From Allostella sp. ATCC 35155 (GTDB taxonomy: Bacteria; Pseudomonadota; Alphaproteobacteria; ATCC43930; Allostellaceae), in contig AP019701.1 in assembly GCA_006738865.1 (NCBI GenBank), positions 3,716,001-3,780,000 of the forward strand: a stretch of DNA of 64,000 bases. Direction: 5' to 3'. Below the pieces are notes generated by a model, which saw nothing but the letters and a program-made list of their open reading frames with translations, was not told where the DNA came from and searched no databases. Position 1 is the first letter of the stretch. The number at the start of each line of letters is the position of its first letter. Made by a program: the position numbers and the translations under genes. Below, one piece after another: positions 25,048-34,217 of the stretch.

Positions 25048-26226
25048 ATGTTCCTGCGCTTCTTCACCGAGCTGCGGGAAGCGCGCGTGCCGGCCAGCCT
25101 GCGCGAATATCTGACGCTGCTGGAGGCGATGAAGGCGGGCGTCACCAACCTCGACATCGAGGAGTTCTACTACCTCTCCCGTGCGACCCTGGTGAAGGAC
25201 GAGCGGCACATCGACCGCTTCGACCGGGTGTTCGGTCGCGTCTTCCGCGGGCTGGAGGGGCTCGGCGACGAGGTGACGGCCGAGATCCCCGAGGAATGGC
25301 TGCGCAAGCTGGCCGAGAAGTTCCTGACGCCGGAGGAGATGGCGCAGATCGAGGCGCTGGGCGGCTGGGACAATCTGATGGAGACGCTGAAGCAGCGCCT
25401 GGAGGAGCAGAAGGGGCGCCACCAGGGCGGCAGCAAGTGGATCGGCACCGCCGGCACCTCGCCGTTCGGCGCCCATGGCTACAATCCCGAAGGCGTGCGC
25501 ATCGGCCAGGACCAGTCGCGCCACCGCCGCGCGGTCAAGGTCTGGGACAAGCGCGAGTTCAAGGATCTCGACGACAGCGTCGTCATCGGCACCCGCGAGA
25601 TCAAGCTGGCGCTGCGCCGCCTGCGCCGCTTCGCGCGCGAGGGCGCGGCCGACGAACTCGACCTGCCCGGCACCATCGGCTCGACGGCGCGCAACGCCGG
25701 CTGGCTCGACATCCGCATGGTGCCGGAGCGGCACAACACGGTGAAGGTGCTGCTGCTGCTCGATATCGGCGGGTCGATGGACGACCATATCCGCCTGTGC
25801 GAGCAGCTCTTCTCGGCCACCAAGGCCGAGTTCAAGCACATGGAGTTTTACTACTTCCACAACTGCGTCTATGAGCGGCTGTGGAAGAGCGCGCAGCGCC
25901 GGCGGGTCGAGAGTACGCCGACCGAGGAGGTGCTGCGCACCTACGGCCACGACTACAAGGTCATCCTGGTCGGCGACGCCAGCATGAGCCCCTACGAGAT
26001 CGTCCAGCCCGGCGGCAGCGTCGAGCACTGGAACGAGGAGGCGGGCGAGGTCTGGATGAAGCGCATCCTCGACACCTGGCCGCACGCCGTCTGGCTCAAT
26101 CCCGTGCCGAAGGAGCGCTGGTCCTACCTGCAGTCGATCGAGATGATCCGCAAGCAGATGGAGGGGCGGATGTACCCGCTGACCCTGGCCGGCCTCGACG
26201 AGGCGATGCGGGAACTCGGGCATTGA
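25048..26226 (+). CDS. vWA-domain protein (CoxE-like)
   Basis: A 392-residue cytoplasmic protein. The N-terminal half is helical with a typical FFTELREARVPAS beginning; a von Willebrand A domain (about 230-390) follows, starting with LLLLDIGGSMDDHI. The metal-site motif is DxGGS, not the classic DxSxS, so one Ser ligand is Gly; I believe this form is normal in this subfamily. MoxR/vWA pairs remodel or load a cofactor into a target enzyme. The ATPase precedes it and a secreted protein overlaps its stop. Confidence 0.88.
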   Translation: MFLRFFTELREARVPASLREYLTLLEAMKAGVTNLDIEEFYYLSRATLVKDERHIDRFDRVFGRVFRGLEGLGDEVTAEIPEEWLRKLAEKFLTPEEMAQIEALGGWDNLMETLKQRLEEQKGRHQGGSKWIGTAGTSPFGAHGYNPEGVRIGQDQSRHRRAVKVWDKREFKDLDDSVVIGTREIKLALRRLRRFAREGAADELDLPGTIGSTARNAGWLDIRMVPERHNTVKVLLLLDIGGSMDDHIRLCEQLFSATKAEFKHMEFYYFHNCVYERLWKSAQRRRVESTPTEEVLRTYGHDYKVILVGDASMSPYEIVQPGGSVEHWNEEAGEVWMKRILDTWPHAVWLNPVPKERWSYLQSIEMIRKQMEGRMYPLTLAGLDEAMRELGH

Positions 26227-26729
26227 GGGGGGCGCTCGCCCTCCTGGCGCTGCTCCTGGCCGTGGCCCCCGCTGCGGCCCAGAAGCCGGATGCCGTCGTC
26301 GCGGCACTGCGCGGGAAGCCGGCCAGCCTGCTCGACCTGTCGGTCGCGCGCCTGGAGGCCTTCGTCAACACGACGGGGCGGCCGCTCGGCTTCGGCGGCT
26401 TCGTGGCGGTCCAGGAGGGCCGCATCGTCGTCTTCGCCTATGCCGAGGAGGATCCGGCGACCGAGGCGCGCTGCCGTGCGATCGTGACCGAGCTGAAGCG
26501 CGCCGCCGCCGTCCATCCCGACACGGGCGAGCCCTTCCGGCCGGCATCGGCCTGGGCCAGCCTCTTCTCCTATCCCGGGCTCGACCAGTTCCGAATCGAC
26601 CCGTCGTGGGACGAGACGGTGGACGGCATGTTCGAGATCCGCGTCACGGTCGGCGTCACCGGCGACGGCAAGGGCATCGTCTGCCGCAGCCCGCTGCTCG
26701 GGCGCGAGGTCGCGGTCCGCCGCGAATGA
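26223..26729 (+). CDS. Secreted protein of unknown function in the hydroxylase operon
   Basis: A 168-residue protein that starts at TTG 26223, overlapping the vWA stop (TTGA). This start puts a clean signal peptide (RGALALLALLLAVAPAAAQ, cut after Ala) at the N-terminus; no ATG gives one. The mature part is a mix of strands and helices with three visible landmarks: GFGGFVAVQEGRIVVF, a single CRAIV Cys and GKGIVCRSPLL. I recognise no family. Its place between maturation factors and the large subunit hints at a role with the same enzyme, in the periplasm. Confidence 0.65.
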   Translation: MRGALALLALLLAVAPAAAQKPDAVVAALRGKPASLLDLSVARLEAFVNTTGRPLGFGGFVAVQEGRIVVFAYAEEDPATEARCRAIVTELKRAAAVHPDTGEPFRPASAWASLFSYPGLDQFRIDPSWDETVDGMFEIRVTVGVTGDGKGIVCRSPLLGREVAVRRE

Positions 26730-26737
26730 GGGACGCC

Positions 26738-27634
26738 ATGCAGCGACGCGACATCGAGTTCCCCGCGGACGGCGTGACGCTGCGCGGCTGGTTCTACCCC
26801 GCGGCCGGCGCGGCCGGGCCGGCGCCGACCATCGTCATGGCGCACGGCTTCTCGGCGGTGAAGGAACAGTATCTCGACGGGTTCGCCGAAATGTTCGCCG
26901 CTGCCGGCCTCAACGCGCTGGTCTACGACCACCGCAACCTCGGTGCCAGCGACGGCGAGCCGCGCCAGGAGATGGACCCGTGGGCCCAGGTGCGCGACTA
27001 CCGCACCGCCATCACCTATGCCGCGACCCTGCCGGAGACGGACCGCGAGCGCATCGGCGTCTGGGGCACCAGCTATTCCGGCGGCCACGTCCTGGTGGTG
27101 GCCGCGATCGACCGCCGGGTGAAGTGCGTCGTCGCCCAGGTGCCGCACATCAGCGGCGCCGAGAGCGGCCGGCGGCGGGTGCGGCCCGACCTGCTGCCCG
27201 CGCTCCTCGCCCGCTTCGACGCCGACCGCGAGGCGCGCTTCCGCGGCGAGCCGCCGGGCATTTTCCCCGTGGTCGCCAGCGACTCCGCCCAGCCCTCGGC
27301 CCTGCCCGGCCAGGATTGCTGGGACTTCTTCGACGGGTCGCGCGGGCGCGCGCCCAACTGGCGCAACGCGGTCACCCTGCGCACGCTGGAGATGGCGCGC
27401 GAGTACGAACCCGGCATCTATGTCCCGCGCATCTCGCCGACGCCGCTCCTCCTCATCGTCGCGCCGCAGGACCGGCTGACGCCGCCCGACCTGATGCTCG
27501 AGGCCTACGAGCGGGCGCTGCACCCCAAGAAGCTGGTGCTGCTGCCGGGCGGGCATTTCGACCCCTACATCGCAGGACTGGCGACGGCCGGCGGCGCCGC
27601 GCGCGACTGGTTCGTCGAGCACCTGAAAGGCTGA
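26738..27634 (+). CDS. Alpha/beta hydrolase (DLH/acetyl-esterase-like)
   Basis: A 298-residue serine hydrolase. The fold starts with a PADGVTLRGWFYP strand pair and AHGFSAVKEQYLDG as the oxyanion loop; the nucleophile elbow is GTSYSGG (Ser at about residue 115), the acid is in APQDRLTP and the His in PGGHFDPY. It resembles the X-Pro dipeptidyl-peptidase or dienelactone-hydrolase-like group. Substrate unknown. ATG 26738 has GAGGG five bases upstream; an in-frame ATG at 26726 overlaps the previous stop. It is followed 11 bases later by the hydroxylase gene. Confidence 0.85.
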   Translation: MQRRDIEFPADGVTLRGWFYPAAGAAGPAPTIVMAHGFSAVKEQYLDGFAEMFAAAGLNALVYDHRNLGASDGEPRQEMDPWAQVRDYRTAITYAATLPETDRERIGVWGTSYSGGHVLVVAAIDRRVKCVVAQVPHISGAESGRRRVRPDLLPALLARFDADREARFRGEPPGIFPVVASDSAQPSALPGQDCWDFFDGSRGRAPNWRNAVTLRTLEMAREYEPGIYVPRISPTPLLLIVAPQDRLTPPDLMLEAYERALHPKKLVLLPGGHFDPYIAGLATAGGAARDWFVEHLKG

Positions 27635-27645
27635 GAAGACACAAG

Positions 27646-29970
27646 ATGGGCCAGAACGCCTTCGGACAGCCGGTCCGACGCAAGGAAGACCACTCGCTGC
27701 TGATCGGCGGCGGCCGGTTCGTCGACGACCATCGGCCGGACGGCCTGCTGCATGCCTGGATGGTGCGCTCGCCCCATGCCCACGCGCATATCCGAGGCAT
27801 CGACGCTGCCGAGGCGCTGGCGGCGGAGGGCGTGGTGGCGGTGCTGACGGGCGCCGACCTGAAGGCCGACGGCGTCGGCGGCATCCCCTGTACCTACCAG
27901 CCCCCCTGGCCTGCCGGCACCGGACCGGCCCGGCCCAACACCCTGCCGGACTGGCCGGCGCTCGCCCATGAGACGGTGCGCTATGTCGGCGACGCCGTCG
28001 CGATGGTCGTCGCCGAGACGCTGGAGGCGGCCCGCGGCGCGGCCGAGTTGCTGGCGATCGACTGGGAGGTCCTGCCCGCGGTCGCCGACCCGGTCGCGGC
28101 GCTGGCCGGCGATGCCCCGCTGGTCCACGCCGATGCGCCCGACAACACCTGCTTCGTCTGGGAGACCGGCGACGGGCCGGCCGTCGACGCCGCCTTCGCC
28201 GCCGCCGATCGCGTGGTCGCGCTCGATGTCGTCAACAACCGCATCGTCGTCGCGGCGATGGAGACGCGTGGTGCCGTCGGCGAATGGATCGACGGACGCC
28301 ATGTCCTGACGACCGCCAGCCAGATGCCGCACCAGCTGAAGGAGCAGCTGGCGAGCCATGTGCTCCACGTCCCGGAGGAGGCGATCCGCGTCGTCGTGCG
28401 CGACGTCGGCGGCGGCTTCGGGATCAAGAACTCGCTCTATCCCGAGCAGATCCTGGTGCTGTGGGCGGCGCGTCGCCTCGGCCGGCCGGTCAAGTGGATC
28501 GGCGACCGGGCCGACGCCTTCCTGACCGACGCCCATGCGCGAGACAACCGCAGCCGCGGCGAGTTGGCGCTCGATGCCGAGGGGCAGTTCCTGGCGCTGC
28601 GCGTCAACACGACCGCCAACATCGGCGCCTACATCGCCAACAAGGGGCTGCTCTCCCCCACCCTCAACGCCCCCGCGCTCGTCGGCGCCTATGCGACGCC
28701 GGCGATCCACCTGCGCGTGACCGGCGCCTTCACCCACACGGTGCCGACGGACGTCTATCGCGGCGCCGGCCGGCCGGAGGCGGTCTACCTCGTGGAGCGG
28801 CTGGTCGACGTCGCCGCCGCCGAACTCGGCATCGACCGCATCGCGCTGCGCCGGCGCAACGTCATCCAGCCGTCCGCGATCCCCTACAGGACGCCGATCT
28901 GGCTGACCTACGACGCCGGCAAGTTCGAGGAGAACCTCGACGTCGCCATGCCGCTCGTCGACTGGGCCGGCTTCGAGGCGCGGCGGGCAGCGGCGGCCGA
29001 ACGCGGCAAGCTGCGCGGCATCGGCCTCTCCTTCTATGTCGAGCGCTGCGCCGGCGCCTCGCACGAGGACGCGACGCTGGAGGTCGCCGCCGACGGCCGG
29101 GTCACGGTCCTGGTCGGCACCATGGCGAACGGCCAGGGGCACGTCACCGCCTATGCCCAGATCGCGGCCGAGATGCTGGGCCTGCCGATCGAGCAGGTCG
29201 ACGTCGTCCAGGGCGACACCGACCGGGTGAAGCACGGCCAGGGCACCGGCGGCTCGCGCTCGCTGGTGATGGGCGGCAGCGCCGTCCATGGCGCCACCCG
29301 GACCGTCATCGACAAGGCAAGGACCATCGCCAGCCACCTGCTGGAGACGGCCGAGGCCGATATCGAGTTCCAGGAAGGCGTCTTCTCGATCGTCGGTACC
29401 GATCGGCGCATCGGCTTCCGTGACGTCGCCGCGGCCGCCCACGACCCCGCGCGCCTGCCGCCCGGGATGGCGCCGGGCCTCGACGCCGACAACCGCTTCC
29501 AGGTGCCGGGCTACACCTATCCCAACGGCTGCCACGTCGCCGAGGTCGAGATCGACCGCGACACCGGCAAGCCGGAGGTCGTCGGCTACACCGTCGTCCA
29601 TGATTTCGGGCGGGTGCTGAACCCGCTGATGCTGGGCGGACAGGTCCATGGCGGCGTCGCCCAGGGCGTCGGCCAGGCGCTGCTGGAGCACACCGTCTAC
29701 GATCCGCAGTCCGGGCAGCTCCTCTCGGGCTCCTTCATGGACTACTGCATCCCGCGCGCCGACGACGTGCCGGACTTCCGCCTCCACGTCCGCGAGGATC
29801 CGGCGCCGGCCAACCCGCTCGGCGTCAAGGGCGCCGGCGAGGCCGGTTGCGCCGGGGCACCGCCCGCCATCGTCAACGCCGTCGTCGATGCGCTGAAGCC
29901 CTATGGCGTGCGCCACGTCGACATGCCGCTGACGCCCGAGCGGCTGTGGCGGACAATCCACGGGGGATGA
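27646..29970 (+). CDS. Molybdenum hydroxylase large subunit (xanthine dehydrogenase/CoxL form II family)
   Basis: A 774-residue molybdopterin-binding subunit. The early RRKEDHSLLIGGGRFVDD is the family N-terminus, GGGFGIKNSLYPEQ the first cofactor loop, and VYRGAGRP (about residues 370-377) the active-site loop. The last is of the aldehyde-oxidase/form II type, not the AYxCSFR loop of true CO dehydrogenase. GVKGAGEAGCAGAP near residue 730 holds the catalytic Glu. It probably hydroxylates an aldehyde or N-heterocycle. The FAD and iron-sulfur subunits that normally sit next to it are absent from this window. GST follows with a four-base overlap. Confidence 0.92.
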   Translation: MGQNAFGQPVRRKEDHSLLIGGGRFVDDHRPDGLLHAWMVRSPHAHAHIRGIDAAEALAAEGVVAVLTGADLKADGVGGIPCTYQPPWPAGTGPARPNTLPDWPALAHETVRYVGDAVAMVVAETLEAARGAAELLAIDWEVLPAVADPVAALAGDAPLVHADAPDNTCFVWETGDGPAVDAAFAAADRVVALDVVNNRIVVAAMETRGAVGEWIDGRHVLTTASQMPHQLKEQLASHVLHVPEEAIRVVVRDVGGGFGIKNSLYPEQILVLWAARRLGRPVKWIGDRADAFLTDAHARDNRSRGELALDAEGQFLALRVNTTANIGAYIANKGLLSPTLNAPALVGAYATPAIHLRVTGAFTHTVPTDVYRGAGRPEAVYLVERLVDVAAAELGIDRIALRRRNVIQPSAIPYRTPIWLTYDAGKFEENLDVAMPLVDWAGFEARRAAAAERGKLRGIGLSFYVERCAGASHEDATLEVAADGRVTVLVGTMANGQGHVTAYAQIAAEMLGLPIEQVDVVQGDTDRVKHGQGTGGSRSLVMGGSAVHGATRTVIDKARTIASHLLETAEADIEFQEGVFSIVGTDRRIGFRDVAAAAHDPARLPPGMAPGLDADNRFQVPGYTYPNGCHVAEVEIDRDTGKPEVVGYTVVHDFGRVLNPLMLGGQVHGGVAQGVGQALLEHTVYDPQSGQLLSGSFMDYCIPRADDVPDFRLHVREDPAPANPLGVKGAGEAGCAGAPPAIVNAVVDALKPYGVRHVDMPLTPERLWRTIHGG

Positions 29971-30605
29971 GCATGTACCGGCTCTACAACAGCCCCGGCA
30001 CGGCCGGCATGGCGCCCCATATCGTGCTGCGCGAACTGGCGGTGCCGCACGAGATCGTCTTCCTCGACCGCGACGCCGGCGCCCACAAGATGCCGGAGTA
30101 CCTGGCGCTCAACCCGCTGGGCCGCCTGCCGACCCTGGTCGACGGCGACCTCGTGATCTTCGAGGCGGCGGCGATCTGCCTCCATCTCGCCGACCGCCAT
30201 CCCGAGGCCGGGCTGGCGCCGCCGGTCGGCCATCCGGACCGGGCGCGCCTCTACCAGTGGCTGATGTTCCTGACCAACACCGTCCAGGCCGACCTCATGG
30301 TCTGGTTCTATCCCGAACGGGTCGCCGACGAGGCCCATTTCACGGACGCCCGCGTCCGACTGGAGGAGCGGCTGGCGGCGATGTTCGCGCCGCTCGACCG
30401 GGCGCTCGAGGGTCACGACTGGCTGGTCGGCGACCGCTTCACGATCGCCGACGCCTATCTCTTCATGCTCGCCCGCTGGTCGCGCAACCTGCCACGCAAG
30501 GCGCGCGACCTGCCCCATCTCGGCCCCTGGCTCGCGCGTGTCGCGGAGCGGCCGGCGGTCGCCGGGATGTTCCGGGTCGAGGGCCTGTCGGCCCCGTACT
30601 ACTGA
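29967..30605 (+). CDS. Glutathione S-transferase family protein
   Basis: A 212-residue protein with a thioredoxin-like N-terminal domain (residues about 1-80: NPLGRLPTLVDGDLVIFEAAAI, read as two parts, contains the cis-Pro and the glutathione-binding Glu-Ala) and a helical C-terminal domain (about 90-205, GDRFTIADAYLF, the N-capping box). The start ATG overlaps the preceding stop. It could conjugate or reduce a reactive compound made or used by the same operon. Confidence 0.9.
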   Translation: MSMYRLYNSPGTAGMAPHIVLRELAVPHEIVFLDRDAGAHKMPEYLALNPLGRLPTLVDGDLVIFEAAAICLHLADRHPEAGLAPPVGHPDRARLYQWLMFLTNTVQADLMVWFYPERVADEAHFTDARVRLEERLAAMFAPLDRALEGHDWLVGDRFTIADAYLFMLARWSRNLPRKARDLPHLGPWLARVAERPAVAGMFRVEGLSAPYY

Positions 30606-31111
30606 TGCCGGCCGCCGCGCCGCGCTTCACGCAGCGCCTGCGGCTCGACCCGCCGCACCTGTCGGACGTCCCTGCCCTTTTCGAGTTCATGGGCGATCCG
30701 GCGGCGATGGCGCACACCCACCCGCGGACGTCGCTGCGCGACTGCCGCCGCTATGTCGCCGTCCACGAGCGCCAGCGCCGGCGCACCGGGCTCGCGCCCT
30801 GGACCATCCGCGAGCGCGAGAGCGGCCGCATCGTTGGCTGGGGCGGGCTCTATCGCGACGTCTTCGATCCCGGCTGGGGCGTCGAGGTCGTCTATTTCCT
30901 CCACCCCGACGTCTGGGGCCGCGGCTATGCCACGGAACTGACGGAGGCCGCCTTGGGGTTCGGGCGGGAGCAGGGGTTGGACACCGTCATCGGCTTCGCG
31001 CACCCGGACAATCTCGGCTCGCGCCGGGTCCTGGAGAAGGCGGGCTTCCAGCACGACCGCTTCCTGACGGAGATGCAGCGGCACCTCTATCGACGGGCAC
31101 TGACGGCGTAG
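30605..31111 (+). CDS. GNAT-family acetyltransferase (RimJ/RimL-like)
   Basis: A 168-residue N-acetyltransferase. TQRLRLDPPHLSDVPALFEFM is the usual RimJ/RimL-like N-terminus (read as adjoining parts), VYFLHPDVWGRGYATE holds the acetyl-CoA-binding Q/RxxGxG/A-type loop, and AHPDNLGSRRVLEKAGF is the final motif. The acceptor may be a protein N-terminus or a small amine. It overlaps the GST gene by one base (TGATG) and ends the seven-gene run. Confidence 0.88.
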   Translation: MPAAAPRFTQRLRLDPPHLSDVPALFEFMGDPAAMAHTHPRTSLRDCRRYVAVHERQRRRTGLAPWTIRERESGRIVGWGGLYRDVFDPGWGVEVVYFLHPDVWGRGYATELTEAALGFGREQGLDTVIGFAHPDNLGSRRVLEKAGFQHDRFLTEMQRHLYRRALTA

Positions 31112-31143
31112 GCGGAACCGCCCGCCCACGCCGCCGCATCCCG

Positions 31144-31605
31144 TCAGGCGGCCGCGGGCATCTTCCGCAGCGCCGCCATGTTGGCGAGCGTCTGCAGGCA
31201 GGCTGCCGCCGCCTCCTCGCCCTTGACCACGAAATGGTCGAGGAAGAAGCGGCGGTGCTCCTCGTGCTCGTGGAAGCGCTGCGGCGTCAGCACCGCCGAC
31301 AGCACCGGCACCTCGGTGTCGAGCTGCACTCGCATCAGGCCGGAGATGACGGCTTCCGAGACGAACTCGTGCCGATAGATGCCGCCATCGACGATGAAGC
31401 CGGCACCGACGATCGCGGCGTAACGCCCGCTCTTGGCGAGCAGCTTCGCCTGGAGCGGGATCTCGAACACGCCCGGAACCTCGACGAGGTCGATCGCCTC
31501 GCGCGGATGGCCGGCGCGGGCCATGGCGGCGAGGAAGGAATCGCGGGCCCGGTCGACGATATCGCGGTGCCAGCAGGATTGAATGAAGGCAATGCGCTGA
31601 TTCAT
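31144..31605 (-). CDS. ribH2: 6,7-dimethyl-8-ribityllumazine synthase, RibH2 type
   Basis: A 153-residue lumazine synthase that condenses the ribityl-pyrimidine with dihydroxybutanone phosphate, the step before riboflavin. IAFIQSCWHRDIVDRARDSF, VPGVFEIPLQAKLLA and YRHEFVSEAVISGL (with the catalytic His) are typical of the RibH2 form known from Brucella and Mesorhizobium, which makes decamers. It stands alone, not in a rib operon, and is controlled by the FMN riboswitch directly upstream. The ATG is preceded by GGGAGCACGCC. Confidence 0.95.
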   Translation of the reverse strand: MNQRIAFIQSCWHRDIVDRARDSFLAAMARAGHPREAIDLVEVPGVFEIPLQAKLLAKSGRYAAIVGAGFIVDGGIYRHEFVSEAVISGLMRVQLDTEVPVLSAVLTPQRFHEHEEHRRFFLDHFVVKGEEAAAACLQTLANMAALRKMPAAA

Positions 31606-31704
31606 GGCGTGCTCCCGAAGCAAAGGACCAGAATCAGGGCGCACGGGACCGAGCGCAGGGGGGACGGGCGCAGCCATGCTCCGCCCGCTTCCGCAGCGTT
31701 CACC

Positions 31705-31860
31705 CGTTCTCTTTCATCCGGACTGTGACCGTCGGCCCGGGAATCGCACCCGATCTGCTGACCCCGGCCATGGCGACACGGCCGGGCGCTCGCGGGCTTC
31801 GGGCCGGCGCAAGCCGTCCCGTCACCGCCGGTGGGGACTTTCACCCCGCCCCGAGAACGT
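31705..31860 (-). promoter_or_regulatory. FMN riboswitch (RFN element) controlling ribH2
   Basis: Read on the minus strand, this stretch has the conserved RFN elements in order: GTTCTCGGGGCGGGGTGAAA, then GTCCCCACCGGCGGT, an AGCCCGCGAGC segment, a variable arm, the ATTCCCGGGCC-type segment, and finally TCCGGATGAAAGAGAACG, whose end pairs with the first element to close stem P1. Ligand binding normally blocks expression when FMN is plentiful. The 100 bases to the ribH2 start are the expression platform: CGTGC about 65 bases before the start can pair with GCACG over the ribosome site, so control of translation is likely. I see no clear terminator there. Confidence 0.95.
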
Positions 31861-31914
31861 CAGCCGCCGGGAACCCGGCGGCCGGGCCGATCTAGCGGAG
31901 CCCGTACCTGCCGG

Positions 31915-32949
31915 TCAATGCCCAAGCACGGCGGCGAAGGCGGCGATGGCCCGCTCGATACCGGCGCGGTCGACGTCGAGATGGGTGACGGCGCGGATGC
32001 TGGTCGGCCCCAGCGCGCCCATGACGATGTCGCGCTCGCCGAGGGCGGCCACGATGTCCGCGGCGCTGCGGCCGGTGCCGGCAACGTCGATGTAGACCAT
32101 GTTGGTCTCGACCGCCGCCCGGTCGATCATCAGACCCGGCAGGTCCGCGAGCCCGTCGGCGAGCCGTCGGGCGTTCTCGTGATCCTCCGCCAAGCGATCG
32201 ACATGGTGGTCGAGCGCGTGGAGGCCGGCAGCTGCCACGATGCCGGCCTGGCGCATGGCGCCACCCCAGCGGTGCTTGAGGCGCCACGCCTCCTCGATGA
32301 AGTCCCGGTTGCCGGCCAGCACGGCGCCCACGGGGCAGCCGAGGCCCTTGGTCAGGTCGATCCAGACGCTGTCGCAGACACGGCCATAGTCCGCCGCCGC
32401 CGTACCCGAGGCGACGACGGCGTTCATCAGCCGGGCGCCGTCCATATGGACGGCGAGGCCACGCCGGCGCGCGGCCGCGGCTACCTCCTGCACCCCCGCC
32501 AGCGGCCAGACGGTGCCGCCGCCGAGATTGGCCGTGTTCTCGATCGAGACCAGCCGCTGGCGCGGCGAATGGCGCGTCAGCGCCCGCGTCGCCGCATCGA
32601 CGTCGGCCGCGGTGAAGACGCCGCGCCGGCCGGGCAGCGTGCCGATCAGGACGCCGGCCAGGGCGCTCGGCGCCCCTGCCTCGAAATGGATCAGGTGCGA
32701 GGTGACGTCGGCCAGCACCTCGTCGCCCGGGCGGCAATGGACCGCGATCGCGATCTCGTTGCACATGGTGCCCGACGGCAGGAAGAGCGCCGCCTCGTGC
32801 CCCAGCAGCGCCGCCACACGCTCGCACAGCGCATTGACCGACGGATCCTCGCCGCGCTGCTCGTCCCCGACGGGTGCCTCGGCGATCGCCCGCCGCATGG
32901 CCGCGGTCGGGCGGGTCTGGGTGTCGCTGTAGAGATTGACGCGGCTCAT
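31915..32949 (-). CDS. ltaE: Low-specificity L-threonine aldolase
   Basis: A 344-residue fold-type I PLP enzyme that splits threonine or allo-threonine to glycine and acetaldehyde. [16 protein letters not shown] is the family N-terminus, [10 protein letters not shown] holds the PLP-ring Asp, and [14 protein letters not shown] the Schiff-base Lys. The start ATG overlaps the stop of the upstream ABC binding-protein gene by four bases, so it belongs to that operon. The ribH2 riboswitch starts 54 bases after its stop, in the same orientation. Confidence 0.93.
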   Translation of the reverse strand: MSRVNLYSDTQTRPTAAMRRAIAEAPVGDEQRGEDPSVNALCERVAALLGHEAALFLPSGTMCNEIAIAVHCRPGDEVLADVTSHLIHFEAGAPSALAGVLIGTLPGRRGVFTAADVDAATRALTRHSPRQRLVSIENTANLGGGTVWPLAGVQEVAAAARRRGLAVHMDGARLMNAVVASGTAAADYGRVCDSVWIDLTKGLGCPVGAVLAGNRDFIEEAWRLKHRWGGAMRQAGIVAAAGLHALDHHVDRLAEDHENARRLADGLADLPGLMIDRAAVETNMVYIDVAGTGRSAADIVAALGERDIVMGALGPTSIRAVTHLDVDRAGIERAIAAFAAVLGH

Positions 32950-34217
32950 CGCTGGGCTCCGGCGGTGGGCTGGGGCTTGACGGGCGGCGGCACCGGACGT
33001 TCGGGTGCGCCGGAACCCCGCCCCGGCCGTGCCAGCCGGTCGGCCCACACGGACTGACCTGGAATCCAGACCGCCACCGCCCGGTCGGCCGGGGCGTCCG
33101 TCTCCTGGTGCTGGACCAGTGCGAACGGGATGTCGACGCGCTGGCGCAGGCGCGGGCCCGTCTCGGTCTGAAAGCGGATGGGACCGCGCGATCCGGTGCC
33201 GGGCGCCGCGTCCAGTGCCCGGACGATCGCCGCGGCGTCGGTCGAGCGGGCGCGGCGCATGGCGTCGACCAGCGCGAAGACGGCATCCGCCCCCTGGTGG
33301 AACAGCCGCGTTTCCGGCATGTCGGCCGGCAGGGCACGGCGCAGCGCCTCGCCGCGTGGGGTGAGCGGGATCGCGGGATGATGCAGCGCGACCGACAGGA
33401 GATAGCGTCCGGCGTCCTTCGCGTCGTCCCAGAAGGCAGCAGAATCCGCGATGCCGGCGGCGTCCAGCGCCAGCGTCCCCGGCTGGGGCACGATCCCCGC
33501 CTGGCGCAGCTGGCCGAGGAGACGGGCACCGGCAGCGCCTCCCTGGACGACCATCAGCAGATCGGGCGGCTCCCGGCGCAACGGCGCGGCGGCGGCCGGC
33601 CCGCGATAGGCCGGATCGAAGGGCACGAAGGCGGCCGCAATCGGCGGATCGAGGGTGGCGAGCGCAGCCTTCAGGGGCTCGGCCCGCGCTTCGGCACCGC
33701 GATCGGCGGCCGACGCGGTCATCGTCACGCGCGTCGCCGACAGCGCGGCTGCCGACCGCGCCAGCATGCGCGGCACGGTCTGCGGGTCGGGCGAGATGTG
33801 ATAGACGGCGCCGACGCCCGGCACGCGCAGGCCGGCATCCCAGCCGTTCACGTTGACGTAAGGCTGCCCGGACCGCGCCGCGGCGGCGATCTGGGCCGGC
33901 GCCGTCGCGGACACCTGTCCGCCGACCAGGGCAACGGCCCCGGCGGCGAGAAGGCGCTGGGCGGCGTCGCCGGCACCCGGCAGCGTGCCGCGATCGTCGG
34001 CGAAGACGGCGCGCACGGGCTGCGCCTTGCCGGCCTCCTCGGCATTGGCGACCTGGATCGCCGCCTCGATGCCGGCGCGGATGAGGGCGGCCGGAAACGC
34101 AGCCGGTGCCGGCGTCTCGCTGAGGACGACGGCGATGGCGGCCGGTTCGCCGGCAGCCGGCGACGACAGGGAGAGCGCGGCGGCGAGCGCGGCCGCGACA
34201 GGGATCGGGTGGGACAT
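32946..34217 (-). CDS. ABC transporter substrate-binding protein (Peripla_BP_6/LivK-like)
   Basis: A 423-residue exported protein with a signal peptide (about residues 1-23, ending SPAAGEP) and a two-lobed periplasmic fold of the branched-chain amino-acid type. [16 protein letters not shown] and [11 protein letters not shown] near residues 95-125 are ligand-cleft elements, and [10 protein letters not shown] near the end is typical. Such a protein is also like PQQ-dependent alcohol-degradation ABC proteins. It overlaps the permease gene by one base and the aldolase by four. The family of the binding protein does not match the Fe3+-type permease beside it. Confidence 0.8.
   Translation of the reverse strand: MSHPIPVAAALAAALSLSSPAAGEPAAIAVVLSETPAPAAFPAALIRAGIEAAIQVANAEEAGKAQPVRAVFADDRGTLPGAGDAAQRLLAAGAVALVGGQVSATAPAQIAAAARSGQPYVNVNGWDAGLRVPGVGAVYHISPDPQTVPRMLARSAAALSATRVTMTASAADRGAEARAEPLKAALATLDPPIAAAFVPFDPAYRGPAAAAPLRREPPDLLMVVQGGAAGARLLGQLRQAGIVPQPGTLALDAAGIADSAAFWDDAKDAGRYLLSVALHHPAIPLTPRGEALRRALPADMPETRLFHQGADAVFALVDAMRRARSTDAAAIVRALDAAPGTGSRGPIRFQTETGPRLRQRVDIPFALVQHQETDAPADRAVAVWIPGQSVWADRLARPGRGSGAPERPVPPPVKPQPTAGAQR

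Noticed and set aside
27565-29961. A 798-codon minus-strand frame opposite the molybdenum hydroxylase
   Set aside because: It is antisense to a clear xanthine-dehydrogenase-family gene and shows no protein-like pattern.
31602-31844. An 80-codon minus-strand frame upstream of ribH2
   Set aside because: It lies within the FMN riboswitch and its platform; the conservation there is that of RNA.
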